A stretch of DNA of 64,000 bases from Spirochaetae bacterium HGW-Spirochaetae-3 (GTDB lineage: Bacteria > Spirochaetota > Spirochaetia > Treponematales > UBA12059): contig PGXV01000007.1 in assembly GCA_002839315.1 (NCBI GenBank), forward strand, positions 1 to 64,000. The letters run 5' to 3'. The notes under the pieces were generated by a model, which did no database searches, was not told where the DNA came from, and worked only from the letters and a program-made list of their open reading frames with translations. Below, piece by piece: positions 19,165 to 27,933 of the stretch; position 1 is the first letter of the stretch; each line of letters opens with the position of its first letter. A program made the position numbers and the translations under genes.

Positions 19165-21309
19165 ATGCGATCGTCCGCGCCGCGCATCCTGATCCCGCTC
19201 CTCCTCTCGCTGGTCGCCTCCGTCCAGTCCCAGACCCTCGTAGGCGCTTCCGACGGCCTGTATCGCATGGACGGCGCTGCCCGTTCCGTGCGCCTGCTCG
19301 CCGGGACGGAGGTCCGCAAGATAGTCAGGGCGGGCGACGACTACTTCTTCCTGACGAGCCGCGGCGTGCTTCAGAGCCGCGACCTCGTATCGTTCCAGGA
19401 ACGCAACGCGGGTATTCCCGTCAAGACGGTAAAGACGTACGCGGGCGGGATAAAGGGCTTCGTGATAGAGGTACAGGAGCTGAAGGACCTGGAGGCCGAC
19501 CCCTACGACTCGGCGACTCTGGTCGCGTGCACCAAGGACCGGGTCTTCCTGACCCGGGACTCCGGGCTGAGCTGGGAGTCCATACCGTCTCCGGCTACGC
19601 AGCCGGGCATGAAGGCGGTAGCCGTTACCAGCCGGCCCGAGCTGCTCGTATTCGCGTCGCACGCGATCAAGGGGCCGTTCGTGAAGGCCGGCGCCGGCGC
19701 GTGGCTCGAGATCGGCGGCGACCTGGGCCGGAGCGACCCGGCCGCCAGCGCCGACGAGGTGTCGGACATCGTCGTCGAGGCGCGCGCCGACGGTCCCGCC
19801 GTATGGGCGGCTAATTCCTTCCTCCCGCGGCTCTATCGCTACAATTTCGAGACGAGGGTATTTCGCGCGCAGTACAGGGGATCCGAGGAATTCGCGTCGT
19901 TCGACTCTCTGTCGCCCCGGGCGGGAGGGCTCTTGTTCGTCACCGACGGCGCCGTGATGCGCCTGGATACCGACAGGGGCTCGGTCTCGGTCGCGGCGGC
20001 CGAGACGAAGGCCGTGACGGCCGCGGCCGCGCTCGTAGGCACCCAGCTCGAGGCGCTCTACGTACCCGCCTCGGCGTCGACCCCGGCTCTCAATCTGTGC
20101 GAGCTGTGGCTCGCGTCGTTCCGGAGCGACAAGCCATACCGCGCGGCCGCGGACGGCAGGCACGGCATATACTTGCAGACCGGCTTCATGGTCGACCCGG
20201 ACAGCCGGGCCAAGTACGACGCGCTACTGACCGAACGCGGGCTCGATACGGTCGTCGTAGACCTGAAGGACGATCATGGCAGGCTACGCTTCGAGCCGAA
20301 GGATCCGCTGGTCAAGGCGATCGGACGGACGGTAAACCCGCTCGACGTCGAGGCGTACGTCAAGGAGATGAAGGCCAAGGGCCGGTACCTGGTCGCCAGG
20401 ATCGTCGTGTTCAAGGATCAGCGCCTGTACGAGCACTTAGGCGGCGCGTACGCGGTCTGGGACGGTAGGGAAGGCGGCCCCTGGCGCGGCTATGAGACGG
20501 AGACCGTCGAGGAGCCCGTGCCCGTACCGCCCGGCGCCCCGCCGTCGGCCGCGGCCCCGGCTACGGTCAGCGTCACGCGGCGCAAGCTTAACGGCGAGTA
20601 CTGGGTCGATCCGTATTGCGAGAAGGTCTGGGAATACAACGTCGCGATAGCCAGGGAGATAATCGCCAGGGGCTTCGACGAGGTGCAGTTCGACTATATA
20701 CGCTTCCCGACCGACGGGGCCAACCTCGACGACGCCCGCTATCGCTGGAAGGACGCCGGCATGGACATGGAGAGCGCGCTGATGTCGTTCCTGTCGTACG
20801 CGCGCGCCAATATAGCCGCGCCCATCAGTATCGATATCTACGGCGCCAACGGCTGGTACCGTTCGGGCGTCAGGACGGGCCAGGACGTGGAGCTACTAGC
20901 GCGCTACGTCGACGCGATATGCCCGATGTTCTATCCGTCGCACTTCGAGCAGGGTTTTATGGGTTTCGCGCCGGCCGAACGACGGCCTTACCGTATCTAC
21001 CGCCTGGGGACGCTACGGAATTCGTATATTTCCAGGAAACGGGTAGTCGTCAGGCCTTATGTCCAGGCGTTTTACCTGAACGTCCGCTACGACCGCGAGT
21101 ACTATTCGCCCGCCTACGTGGCGCTGGAGGTGGACGGCGTCCGCGACGCGTCCAACGAGGGGCTTCTCTACTGGAACAACTCCGGAAGGTACGACGATCT
21201 TCCGACCATCCGGACGGGCCCCGATCGCAGGATGCTTCCGTTCGGGGCGCCGGGAGGCGGGGCCGAGGCCGCGTCGGCGTCGGCCCCCACCAAGGGAATA
21301 CTCGACTGA
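19165..21309 (+). CDS. Secreted glycoside hydrolase-like protein (DUF4015/GHL13)
   Basis: A 714-residue exported protein with a signal peptide (residues 1-22). The N-terminal half resembles a beta-propeller with YCF48/sialidase-like repeats (FLTSRGVL, TKDRVFLTRDSGLSWESI). The C-terminal half (about residues 335-690) is a putative glycosyl hydrolase TIM barrel of the DUF4015/GHL13 type: GIYLQTGFM, VVVDLKDDHG, VQFDYIRFPTDG, SIDIYG and ICPMFYPSHF. The acidic residues of DYIRFPTDG are candidate catalytic residues. Substrate unknown. ATG 19165 follows GGAGAA. Confidence 0.85.
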   Translation: MRSSAPRILIPLLLSLVASVQSQTLVGASDGLYRMDGAARSVRLLAGTEVRKIVRAGDDYFFLTSRGVLQSRDLVSFQERNAGIPVKTVKTYAGGIKGFVIEVQELKDLEADPYDSATLVACTKDRVFLTRDSGLSWESIPSPATQPGMKAVAVTSRPELLVFASHAIKGPFVKAGAGAWLEIGGDLGRSDPAASADEVSDIVVEARADGPAVWAANSFLPRLYRYNFETRVFRAQYRGSEEFASFDSLSPRAGGLLFVTDGAVMRLDTDRGSVSVAAAETKAVTAAAALVGTQLEALYVPASASTPALNLCELWLASFRSDKPYRAAADGRHGIYLQTGFMVDPDSRAKYDALLTERGLDTVVVDLKDDHGRLRFEPKDPLVKAIGRTVNPLDVEAYVKEMKAKGRYLVARIVVFKDQRLYEHLGGAYAVWDGREGGPWRGYETETVEEPVPVPPGAPPSAAAPATVSVTRRKLNGEYWVDPYCEKVWEYNVAIAREIIARGFDEVQFDYIRFPTDGANLDDARYRWKDAGMDMESALMSFLSYARANIAAPISIDIYGANGWYRSGVRTGQDVELLARYVDAICPMFYPSHFEQGFMGFAPAERRPYRIYRLGTLRNSYISRKRVVVRPYVQAFYLNVRYDREYYSPAYVALEVDGVRDASNEGLLYWNNSGRYDDLPTIRTGPDRRMLPFGAPGGGAEAASASAPTKGILD

Positions 21310-21319
21310 TGACTCGGTA

Positions 21320-21961
21320 CTAGTAGCCCATCTCCTCGCCGACGATGATCACCGTGAAGTCGGTGCCGCCGGGCCGCTTGCGCAGTATCTGGTAGATGCG
21401 GCAGATACGCGTATCGCCGTCGCAGTCCATGCAGACGCCGGCCTTGACGCAGGGGTTGGGCCTGTCCAGGCGCTTGTTGTTCATGGGGGCCGCGTACGAC
21501 TCGACGCGCGCGAAGGCCTCGTCGAGGTCTCGCACGATCTTGTTGACGCCTACGACCACGACGGTCTTCGTCGGGCCGAAGCTGAGCGCGGCGACCCGGT
21601 TGCCCGTGCCGTCTACGTTGACGATCTCGCCTTCGAGCGTGATCGCGTTGGAGCTCGACACGAACAGGTCGCAGGTCAGCTGCCGCTTGAGTATCTTGGT
21701 CTTGGCCTCCGGCGCGAGCCCGGGTACGTTATGGTCCAGCACCTCGCACCCGGCTGCCGCGGCCTTCTCCTGGATACCCAGGCCCTTGACCGTCATAGAG
21801 CCTCCGAACCCGACGGTCGCGCCCTTCTTGAGATGCTTGGACACGAGTTCCGCCGCCTCGGCGCCCGTCTTGACGTAGACGGCGTCGAACCCGTTCTTCT
21901 TGAGCGACCTAGCGGTCGATTCGCCGATCGTATCGTTTCTCCACGACGCTACTGTATCCAT
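21320..21961 (-). CDS. LUD domain protein (LutC/DUF162 family)
   Basis: A 213-residue protein of the LUD family, related to LutC of lactate utilisation. Key segments are GATVGFGGSMTVKGLGI, DLFVSSSNAITLEGEIVNVDGTGNRVAAL and a C-terminal cysteine set (CVKAGVCMDCDGDTRICRI, about residues 171-189) that may bind metal. The short single-domain form with this Cys tail is widespread in anaerobes and its reaction is not known. A GAGGAGG site precedes ATG 21961, and TATACT lies about 30 nt upstream. It follows the YkgJ gene on the same strand. Confidence 0.85.
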   Translation of the reverse strand: MDTVASWRNDTIGESTARSLKKNGFDAVYVKTGAEAAELVSKHLKKGATVGFGGSMTVKGLGIQEKAAAAGCEVLDHNVPGLAPEAKTKILKRQLTCDLFVSSSNAITLEGEIVNVDGTGNRVAALSFGPTKTVVVVGVNKIVRDLDEAFARVESYAAPMNNKRLDRPNPCVKAGVCMDCDGDTRICRIYQILRKRPGGTDFTVIIVGEEMGY

Positions 21962-21998
21962 GAAAGCCCTCCTCGAATGATTCTGCCGGTAGTATAGA

Positions 21999-22253
21999 CT
22001 ATGGAGCGGTTTCGCGCTCCAATAAAGCCAGGTATGCCAGCGCCTGGGCCCGCGACGAGCCGCACATCGACGGCTCGGGACGTAAAGCGGAACATATGGC
22101 GGGGCGTTCGGGGCGACCGTACAGGACGCAGCGGTACCGTTCGTCGAGGTAGGGGCATCGAAGGCCGGACGGCTTGCCGCCTGGATGACCGGGGAGTGGA
22201 GACGATATGGACGGCGCCTCGCAACAGGCGCCGCAAGCGGGTCTGCAATCCAT
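21999..22253 (-). CDS. YkgJ-family cysteine cluster protein
   Basis: A small protein of 84 residues with the UPF0153/YkgJ pattern: CGACCEAP near the N terminus, RCPYLDERYRCVLYGRPERPAIC in the middle and a last Cys in SMCG. The eight cysteines are expected to bind Zn or an Fe-S cluster; the biochemical role of the family is unproven. ATG 22253 lies 20 nt after the tRNA-Leu gene on the same strand, so both may be processed from one transcript. Confidence 0.8.
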   Translation of the reverse strand: MDCRPACGACCEAPSISSPLPGHPGGKPSGLRCPYLDERYRCVLYGRPERPAICSALRPEPSMCGSSRAQALAYLALLERETAP

Positions 22254-22273
22254 GGGCGCCCCCGTCGTTATAG

Positions 22274-22356
22274 TACCGGCAGAGGGGCTCGAACCCTCAC
22301 GCCCTCGCGGGCAGCAGATTTTGAGTCTGCCGTGTATGCCATTTCACCATGCCGGC
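22274..22356 (-). tRNA. tRNA-Leu (anticodon CAA)
   Basis: An 83-nt class II tRNA on the minus strand. The acceptor stem GCCGGCA pairs with TGCCGGT, the anticodon stem-loop GCAGA-CTCAAAA-TCTGC gives anticodon CAA (codon TTG), the long variable arm is GCCCGCGAGGGC, and the T arm loop contains GGTTCGAGCC. The discriminator is A, as expected for leucine. The CCA end is not encoded (CTA follows). Confidence 0.95.
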
Positions 22357-22444
22357 GATGAAAGCGTCGGCCTTTTGTACTACGGTCCCGGACGGCGCGT
22401 CAAGGCGACCTTACGGGATGACGTCGTCGGCGACCCTTTTCCGC

Positions 22445-22473
22445 TTGCTCCTGCAGGCGCTCCCGGTTACACT
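22445..22473 (+). promoter_or_regulatory. Leaderless-type promoter of the GGDEF-EAL gene
   Basis: TTGCTC (22445-22450), 17-bp spacer, TACACT (22468-22473), ending 6 nt before ATG 22480. No Shine-Dalgarno is present. Confidence 0.6.
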
Positions 22474-22479
22474 ATCGCA

Positions 22480-24239
22480 ATGAACGGCAAGGCCGCCCGC
22501 GCCGCGGGCGAAGATATCCGCGGCGCGCCAGAGATTCTCGAAGAAGCGGCTAACGCCGAATTGCTGGAATTCATCCCGCCCGTAGAGCCCGCTCCGCCGG
22601 ATCGTCTGCCTTCGTCCTCCGAGCGTAATTCCGCCCGCCGCTACGAGGCACTGTTCAGGGGGCTCGTCCAGCACGCGTCGGACGTCGTGATGATCCTGGA
22701 GGCCGACGGCTGGGTCCGCTTCTGCGGCCCGAGCGCCAGGTCGCTGCTCGGGTACGCGCCGGAAGAAGTAGAAGGCATGGATTTCTTCTCGTTGCTGGGC
22801 GAGGGCTTCTCCATCGAGCAGCGCGCCATGTTTTCCTCCAACCTGGTCGCCGAGCACCCCACCTTCACCGCCAGCTTCTCTATCCTCCGCTCCGACGGCC
22901 AGGAATTGCCGGTAGAGGCCTCGGTATCGAACTATCTCCATAATCCCGATATCGTCGGCGTAATCATGACGTTGCGCGACGTCTCCAGGCAGAAGAAGGC
23001 CGAGGAGCGCGCGCTCTTCTACGAGTACTTCGACCCGCTTACGACGCTTCCCAACCGCGAATCCTTCATACGCGAAGTCGAGCGCAACATCACGATAGCG
23101 ACGAACCGCGGGCGCATCTTCGGCGTGATGGCCCTGGGCCTCGACCGGTTCAAGGTCGTCAACGACATGTACGGCACGAAGACGGGCGACGAGGTCCTGA
23201 AGAGCGTGGCCGCCGCGCTCCGCGGCTCGTTCAGGGACGACGATTTCGTATCCCGCTACCGCGGGGATAAATTCTTCGCGCTGTTCCCGGACATCAAGTC
23301 CCAGGATCACATCAAGGAGATCATCGCCAAGGCGCGCACCGCTTTCGTAGACCCCGTCAATATCGGCCTCGGCCAGCAGCTCAACCTGTCGGCGTCGATG
23401 GGCGTCGCCTTCTACCCGAACGACGGCAAGGACTCCGCCGAGCTCGTACGCAACGCCGAGACGGCGCTGTACATGGCCAAGGAGTCCGGCCGCGACGGGT
23501 ATCGCCTGTTCGACGCCCGGCTCAACGGGGAGATCCTGGAGAGGCAGCGGATCGAGAGCGACCTGGGGCGGGCGATAGGGGAGCGTCGCTTCGAGCCGTT
23601 CTTCCAGCCCAAGGTCGACCGCTCGGGCTTCATCGTAGGCGCCGAGGCGCTCGTCAGGTGGCGGCTGGCCAACGGCGACATCAAGGGGCCCGCCGCGTTC
23701 ATAGACGTCGCCGAGCGCTCGGGCAACATAGACCGTATAGGCTCCATGATCATACTCAAGACCTGCGAGCTCGCGGCCGAATGGAGCGCCCAGGGCCTGC
23801 CCGAGATACCGATATCGATCAACCTGTCCCCGCGCCAATTCGGCCAGGAGTTCCTCGTCGACGATATAGCGGCGATAATCCAGTCTACCGGCGTCGATCC
23901 CAGGCGCCTCGAATTCGAGATAACCGAGAGCGGCATCATGACCAACGAGCGCGAGAGCATACGTAAGCTCCTCGAGCTCAAGGACCTCGGCGCCGCCATC
24001 TCCATAGACGACTTCGGTACCGGATACTCTTCGTTCTCGAAGCTCAAGGACTACCCGGTGGATACCATCAAGATGGACAAGTCGTTCATCGACCCGTTGC
24101 CCTCCGACAGGAGGGCGGCCATCATCGTACCATCTTCTGCGACCAGTTCCAGGGATATCTGTTCTCGAAGCCGGTGCCCGAGCAGGACTTCAGGCGCCTC
24201 CTCGCGGAGGGCGCGGCGTTGTTACCCCGATCGGCCTAG
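22480..24239 (+). pseudogene. PAS-GGDEF-EAL protein with an internal deletion and frameshift
   Basis: This encodes a PAS domain (about residues 45-165), a GGDEF-like domain with a degenerate motif (SRYRGDKFF instead of GG[DE]EF, so probably no cyclase activity) and an EAL domain. The EAL domain is well conserved (AEALVRW, INLSPRQF, EITES, DDFGTGYSS, DTIKMDKSF) until about 24126. There roughly 30 codons, including the expected AEGVE glutamate, are missing and the frame changes. From 24132 another frame gives IFCDQFQGYLFSKPVPEQDF and stops at 24239, the expected end. The unshifted frame runs on to 24333 into the next gene. It is probably an inactivated c-di-GMP phosphodiesterase, or a sequencing/assembly error. 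Confidence 0.8.
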
Positions 24240-24263
24240 CGGGCCGGGTTCAAGGAGTCAATC

Positions 24264-25166
24264 ATGGACGAAGTGCTTACCTGGGGCGTGGACGTCATCC
24301 GGGCCATCCAGACCGTATCGAGCCCGGGGCTGACCTCGGCGATGAGGATCCTGACCCTGGCGGGTTCCGAATATTTCTACATGCTCTTCCTGCCCGTCCT
24401 CTTCTGGTGCGTGGACGAGCGTTTCGGGGCCCGTTTCGGCATCGTGTTCCTGCTCTCGACCTTCGTGAACGGGTGGCTCAAGGTCGTCTTCGCCCAGCCT
24501 CGCCCGTATAACCTCGATCCGTCGGTCGGGCTGTCGAGCGAGACGAGCTACGGCCTGCCGTCGGGCCACGCCCAGGGATCCTCCACGTTCTGGGGACTGC
24601 TGGCTCCGAGGATCCGCGTGCCGTGGGGCCTCGCGCTGGCGATCCTCGTGCCGCTGCTCATCAGCTTTACCCGGCTGTACCTGGGCGTGCATTTCCCGAC
24701 CGACATCTTCCTCGGCCTGGCGCTCGGCTGGAGCTTCGCCCTCGCCGGCCTCCTGTTGGGCGACAGGGTCGAGCGACTGCTGGCCTCATGGAATATTCGC
24801 GTTAATATCCTGCTCGCGGCCGCGTTGGCCCTGACGATGAACGCGCTCAACATGCGCGACACGAACCTGTCCGGCGTATTCTTCGGCACGGCGGTAGGCG
24901 CGGCCTTCCTGTTCGACAAGCTTCGCTTCGACGCGTCCTCCGGTACGCGCGGGCAGAAGGCGGCTCGCTACGGGCTCGGGCTCGCCGGCATGGCGGTCAT
25001 CTACTTCGGCGTCAAGCTGGCGGCGCCGAAGGACGGCGCCCCCCTGTACGCGCTGTTCCGCTTCCTCCGGTACGGGCTGGTAGGCGCCTGGGTCTCGTTC
25101 GGAGCTCCCTGGGCGTTCCTCAGGCTGGGGCTGGCCGGATCGCATCCAGAGGAGGCCCGCTCGTGA
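24264..25166 (+). CDS. PAP2-family membrane phosphatase
   Basis: A 300-residue polytopic membrane phosphatase with the three PAP2 signatures: KVVFAQPRP (about residues 73-81), PSGHAQG (about 98-104) and RLYLGVHFPTD (about 136-146) with the catalytic histidines. The N-terminal part resembles PAP2 proteins acting on lipid phosphates or undecaprenyl pyrophosphate; an additional set of five or so helices extends the C terminus. The substrate is not determined by sequence. It ends with GTGA overlapping the molybdoenzyme gene. Confidence 0.9.
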   Translation: MDEVLTWGVDVIRAIQTVSSPGLTSAMRILTLAGSEYFYMLFLPVLFWCVDERFGARFGIVFLLSTFVNGWLKVVFAQPRPYNLDPSVGLSSETSYGLPSGHAQGSSTFWGLLAPRIRVPWGLALAILVPLLISFTRLYLGVHFPTDIFLGLALGWSFALAGLLLGDRVERLLASWNIRVNILLAAALALTMNALNMRDTNLSGVFFGTAVGAAFLFDKLRFDASSGTRGQKAARYGLGLAGMAVIYFGVKLAAPKDGAPLYALFRFLRYGLVGAWVSFGAPWAFLRLGLAGSHPEEARS

Positions 25167-27436
25167 GGCCCGATACCGCCTTCAGGAACGACGCGCGAGC
25201 CAAGGTGACGGGCCGCGCCACGTACGCCGACGACGTATCGTACGCCGGCATGCTGCACGCGGTTCCGGTATACGCCGACTACGTGGCCGCGAAGGATATG
25301 CTGGTAGACGCGTCGGAGGCGTTGGCCTATCCCGGCTGCGTCCGCGTCATCACCGCGGCCGACGTTCCGGGCCAGGCGAACTTCGGGCAGATAGAGAAAG
25401 ACTATCCGATCATAGCGTCGGGACGCGTTCGCTCGTGTGGCGACGTCTGCGCCCTGGTCGTCGCCGACACGCGGGAGGCCGCTAAGGCCGCCGCGGCCCT
25501 GGTCAAGGTAAGCGCGACGCCTATCAAGCCGGTATTGACCGTCGACGAGGCGCTCCTGCCTGGAGCGCCGGTCGTGCCGTCCTACGGCGATTCCAATATC
25601 GTTACCCATCACCGCCTGCGCCACGGCGATCCGGAACCCCTGTTCGCCGGCTGCGAGCTCGTGCTGGAGGAGGAATTCCGTACCCAGGCGATAGAGCACG
25701 CGTACATGGAGCCCGAGGCGGCGGTCTGCGTGCCGCGGTCGGACGGCGTCGTCGAGATATACGGTAGCATGCAGCACCCGTTCAGCACGCGCCGCTTCGT
25801 GGCGGCCCTGCTCGGCGAGCCGTTGTCGAACGTCGAGGTCTATACGATAGCGGTGGGCGGCGGATTCGGCGGCAAGGACGACAACGCCGCCGCCGTATGC
25901 GCGCGCGCGGCGCTGGCGGCGAGGCTGACGGGACGGCCGGTCAAGTTGCGCTACGACCGGGAATGGTCGTTCCGCGAGACGTACAAGCGCCACCCCTACC
26001 GTCTGCGCTACAAGGTCGGCGTCTCCAGCGAGGGCAGGGTGCTCGCGGTAAAGACGACGATGCACGCCGATTCCGGCGCCTACCTGTCGGTGACGCCCTG
26101 GGTGACGTGGCGCTCGACCGCCCAGTGCTTCGGTCCCTATTCGATAGATAACATACACGCCGACGTGTACGGCGTCGCTACTAATAACGTCTTCTCCGGG
26201 GCCATGCGCGGCTTCGGTTCGCCGCAGGTCAACTTCGCGGTCGAGCAGATAATGGACATCGCCGCGCACAGGCTCAAGATACACCCGCTGGGCATGCGTC
26301 GCATCAACATGGTCAAGCAGGACTCGGTGACCGTTACCGGCCAGAGGCTCGACGGCCATACGGTCAGCCTGGAGGACGTGATGAACCGCGTCGTCCATGA
26401 AATCGGCTATCGCAAGAAGTACGAGCAGTGCTCCTTCGGAAAGGCCGAAGGCGGCGAGCCTGGCTCCGGCGAGCTGTACGGCATAGGCCTCGCGATCAGC
26501 TATCGAGGGGCCTCGCTGGGCGCCGAGGGCATGGACTTCTGCTCGTGCATACTCAACGGCCAGAACGACGGCTCGATACTCCTCGAGACGGGCATCCACG
26601 AGAACGGCCAGGGTTCCGAGTCGGCGATGACGCTGATACTCGCCGACGAGCTCGGCATGGACCTGAAGCGCATACGCTACCGCCGATCTTCGACCAGCTC
26701 GATACCCGATTCCGGCACGACCGTCGCGACCCGCGGCACCATCATGGGCGGCTCGTCGGTCGTCGTCGCGGCCAGGCAGTACCGCAAGCTCCTGTCCGAC
26801 CACCTCGCCGAGCGGCTCCGCTGCAGGCCCGAGGACGTCACGTTCCACGACGACAAGATATGGGGCCTCAACTACGAGTACAGCCTGAGCTGGGAAGAGG
26901 CGATGAGGGAGCTGTTCCTGCAGCGCGTCACGCCGTACGCGTTCGGCACCTTCCAGGCGCCGCCCGTCAGCTGGGACGACACGAACGGCCAGGGCGACGC
27001 GTACTTCACCTTCGTGTACTCCTGCCAGGCCGTCGAGCTGACGGTCGACAGGAAGACGGGAAACGTGCGGCTGCTCAACATCGTCGCGGGGCACGACATC
27101 GGCAAGGCGATCAACAAGGCGATGCTGCTCGGGCAGATGTACGGCGGCGTCGCGCAGGGCGTCGGCATGGCGCTGACGGAGGATTTCGCGCGCGAGGACG
27201 GGAAGCCCGTCTGCCAGAACTTCGACAAGTACAGGATCCCGCGCATCACCGATATGCCGGAGATGACCGGCGTCATAGTCGAGAACAGCGACCCCAACTC
27301 CCTGACGGGCGCCAAGGGCATAGGCGAGCCGGCCCTGGAGCTTATAGCGCCGGCCATAGCCAACGCCGTGTTCAACGCGACCGGCGTCCGATACAACGAG
27401 CTACCCATACGCATCAAGCCGGAGGACCTGGCATGA
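25163..27436 (+). CDS. Xanthine dehydrogenase-family molybdopterin-binding subunit
   Basis: Large molybdenum hydroxylase subunit (757 aa). The aldehyde oxidase/XDH a/b-hammerhead domain (about residues 12-120) precedes the molybdopterin domains with VGGGFGGKDD, GAMRGFGSPQ, GSSVVVAARQY and the C-terminal GAKGIGEPAL, whose Glu is the usual catalytic base. The substrate could be a purine, an N-heterocycle or an aldehyde. GTG 25163 overlaps the PAP2 stop. The 2Fe-2S subunit follows with ATGA overlap. No FAD subunit is encoded nearby, so electrons must leave by another partner. Confidence 0.92.
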   Translation: MRPDTAFRNDARAKVTGRATYADDVSYAGMLHAVPVYADYVAAKDMLVDASEALAYPGCVRVITAADVPGQANFGQIEKDYPIIASGRVRSCGDVCALVVADTREAAKAAAALVKVSATPIKPVLTVDEALLPGAPVVPSYGDSNIVTHHRLRHGDPEPLFAGCELVLEEEFRTQAIEHAYMEPEAAVCVPRSDGVVEIYGSMQHPFSTRRFVAALLGEPLSNVEVYTIAVGGGFGGKDDNAAAVCARAALAARLTGRPVKLRYDREWSFRETYKRHPYRLRYKVGVSSEGRVLAVKTTMHADSGAYLSVTPWVTWRSTAQCFGPYSIDNIHADVYGVATNNVFSGAMRGFGSPQVNFAVEQIMDIAAHRLKIHPLGMRRINMVKQDSVTVTGQRLDGHTVSLEDVMNRVVHEIGYRKKYEQCSFGKAEGGEPGSGELYGIGLAISYRGASLGAEGMDFCSCILNGQNDGSILLETGIHENGQGSESAMTLILADELGMDLKRIRYRRSSTSSIPDSGTTVATRGTIMGGSSVVVAARQYRKLLSDHLAERLRCRPEDVTFHDDKIWGLNYEYSLSWEEAMRELFLQRVTPYAFGTFQAPPVSWDDTNGQGDAYFTFVYSCQAVELTVDRKTGNVRLLNIVAGHDIGKAINKAMLLGQMYGGVAQGVGMALTEDFAREDGKPVCQNFDKYRIPRITDMPEMTGVIVENSDPNSLTGAKGIGEPALELIAPAIANAVFNATGVRYNELPIRIKPEDLA

Positions 27437-27933
27437 ACCAGATACGCATCAACGGGAAGGCGTTCGACGTCAGCGACGACGAGCTGGAGCTGTCGCTCCT
27501 CGAGTACCTGCGCGAGCGCAGGTTCCTGACGGGTACCAAGAACGGTTGCGAGAAGGGCCTGTGCGGCTCGTGCACCGTCGTCATAGACGGTAAGGCCCTC
27601 CGCGCCTGCAAGACCCCCGTCGGCAAGGCCGTCGGGACGTCGGTCGTCACCATCGAGGGCATGGAAGGCCCTAACGGGGCGCTGCACCCGATCCAGCAGG
27701 CCTTCATCGACGCGGGGGCCATACAGTGCGGTTTCTGCACGCCGGGCATGGTGATGAGTTCGTACGCATTGTTGCTACGCGAAAAAGAACCGAGCCGCGA
27801 CGATATCCGCAAGGCGCTGCGCGGGAACCTGTGCCGCTGTACCGGCTATCAGCAGATCGTAGACGCGGTGGAGCTGGCGGCGAAGGTCATCCGCGAGCAA
27901 GCCCTGCCCGCGGACGCGGGCAGCCTACGGTAA
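27433..27933 (+). CDS. Xanthine dehydrogenase-family 2Fe-2S subunit
   Basis: A 166-residue small subunit with two [2Fe-2S] clusters. The plant-type ferredoxin motif GCEKGLCGSC plus ACKTP binds the first, and CGFCTPGMVMS with GNLCRCTGY binds the second. It passes electrons from the molybdenum site of the large subunit. ATG 27433 overlaps the stop of the large subunit gene (ATGA). The 3' end overlaps the convergent apbE gene by 9 bp. Confidence 0.94.
   Translation: MNQIRINGKAFDVSDDELELSLLEYLRERRFLTGTKNGCEKGLCGSCTVVIDGKALRACKTPVGKAVGTSVVTIEGMEGPNGALHPIQQAFIDAGAIQCGFCTPGMVMSSYALLLREKEPSRDDIRKALRGNLCRCTGYQQIVDAVELAAKVIREQALPADAGSLR

Noticed and set aside
22207-22479. Extension of the GGDEF-EAL frame to 22207
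   Set aside because: It would translate through tRNA-Leu on the opposite strand; ATG 22480 has a promoter directly upstream.
24240-24333. Tail of the unshifted GGDEF-EAL frame
   Set aside because: It runs into the PAP2 gene and does not resemble an EAL domain; the EAL ending lies in another frame and stops at 24239.
25001-27094. 697-codon frame opposite the molybdoenzyme gene
   Set aside because: Complement of clear conserved coding sequence; no recognisable domain.
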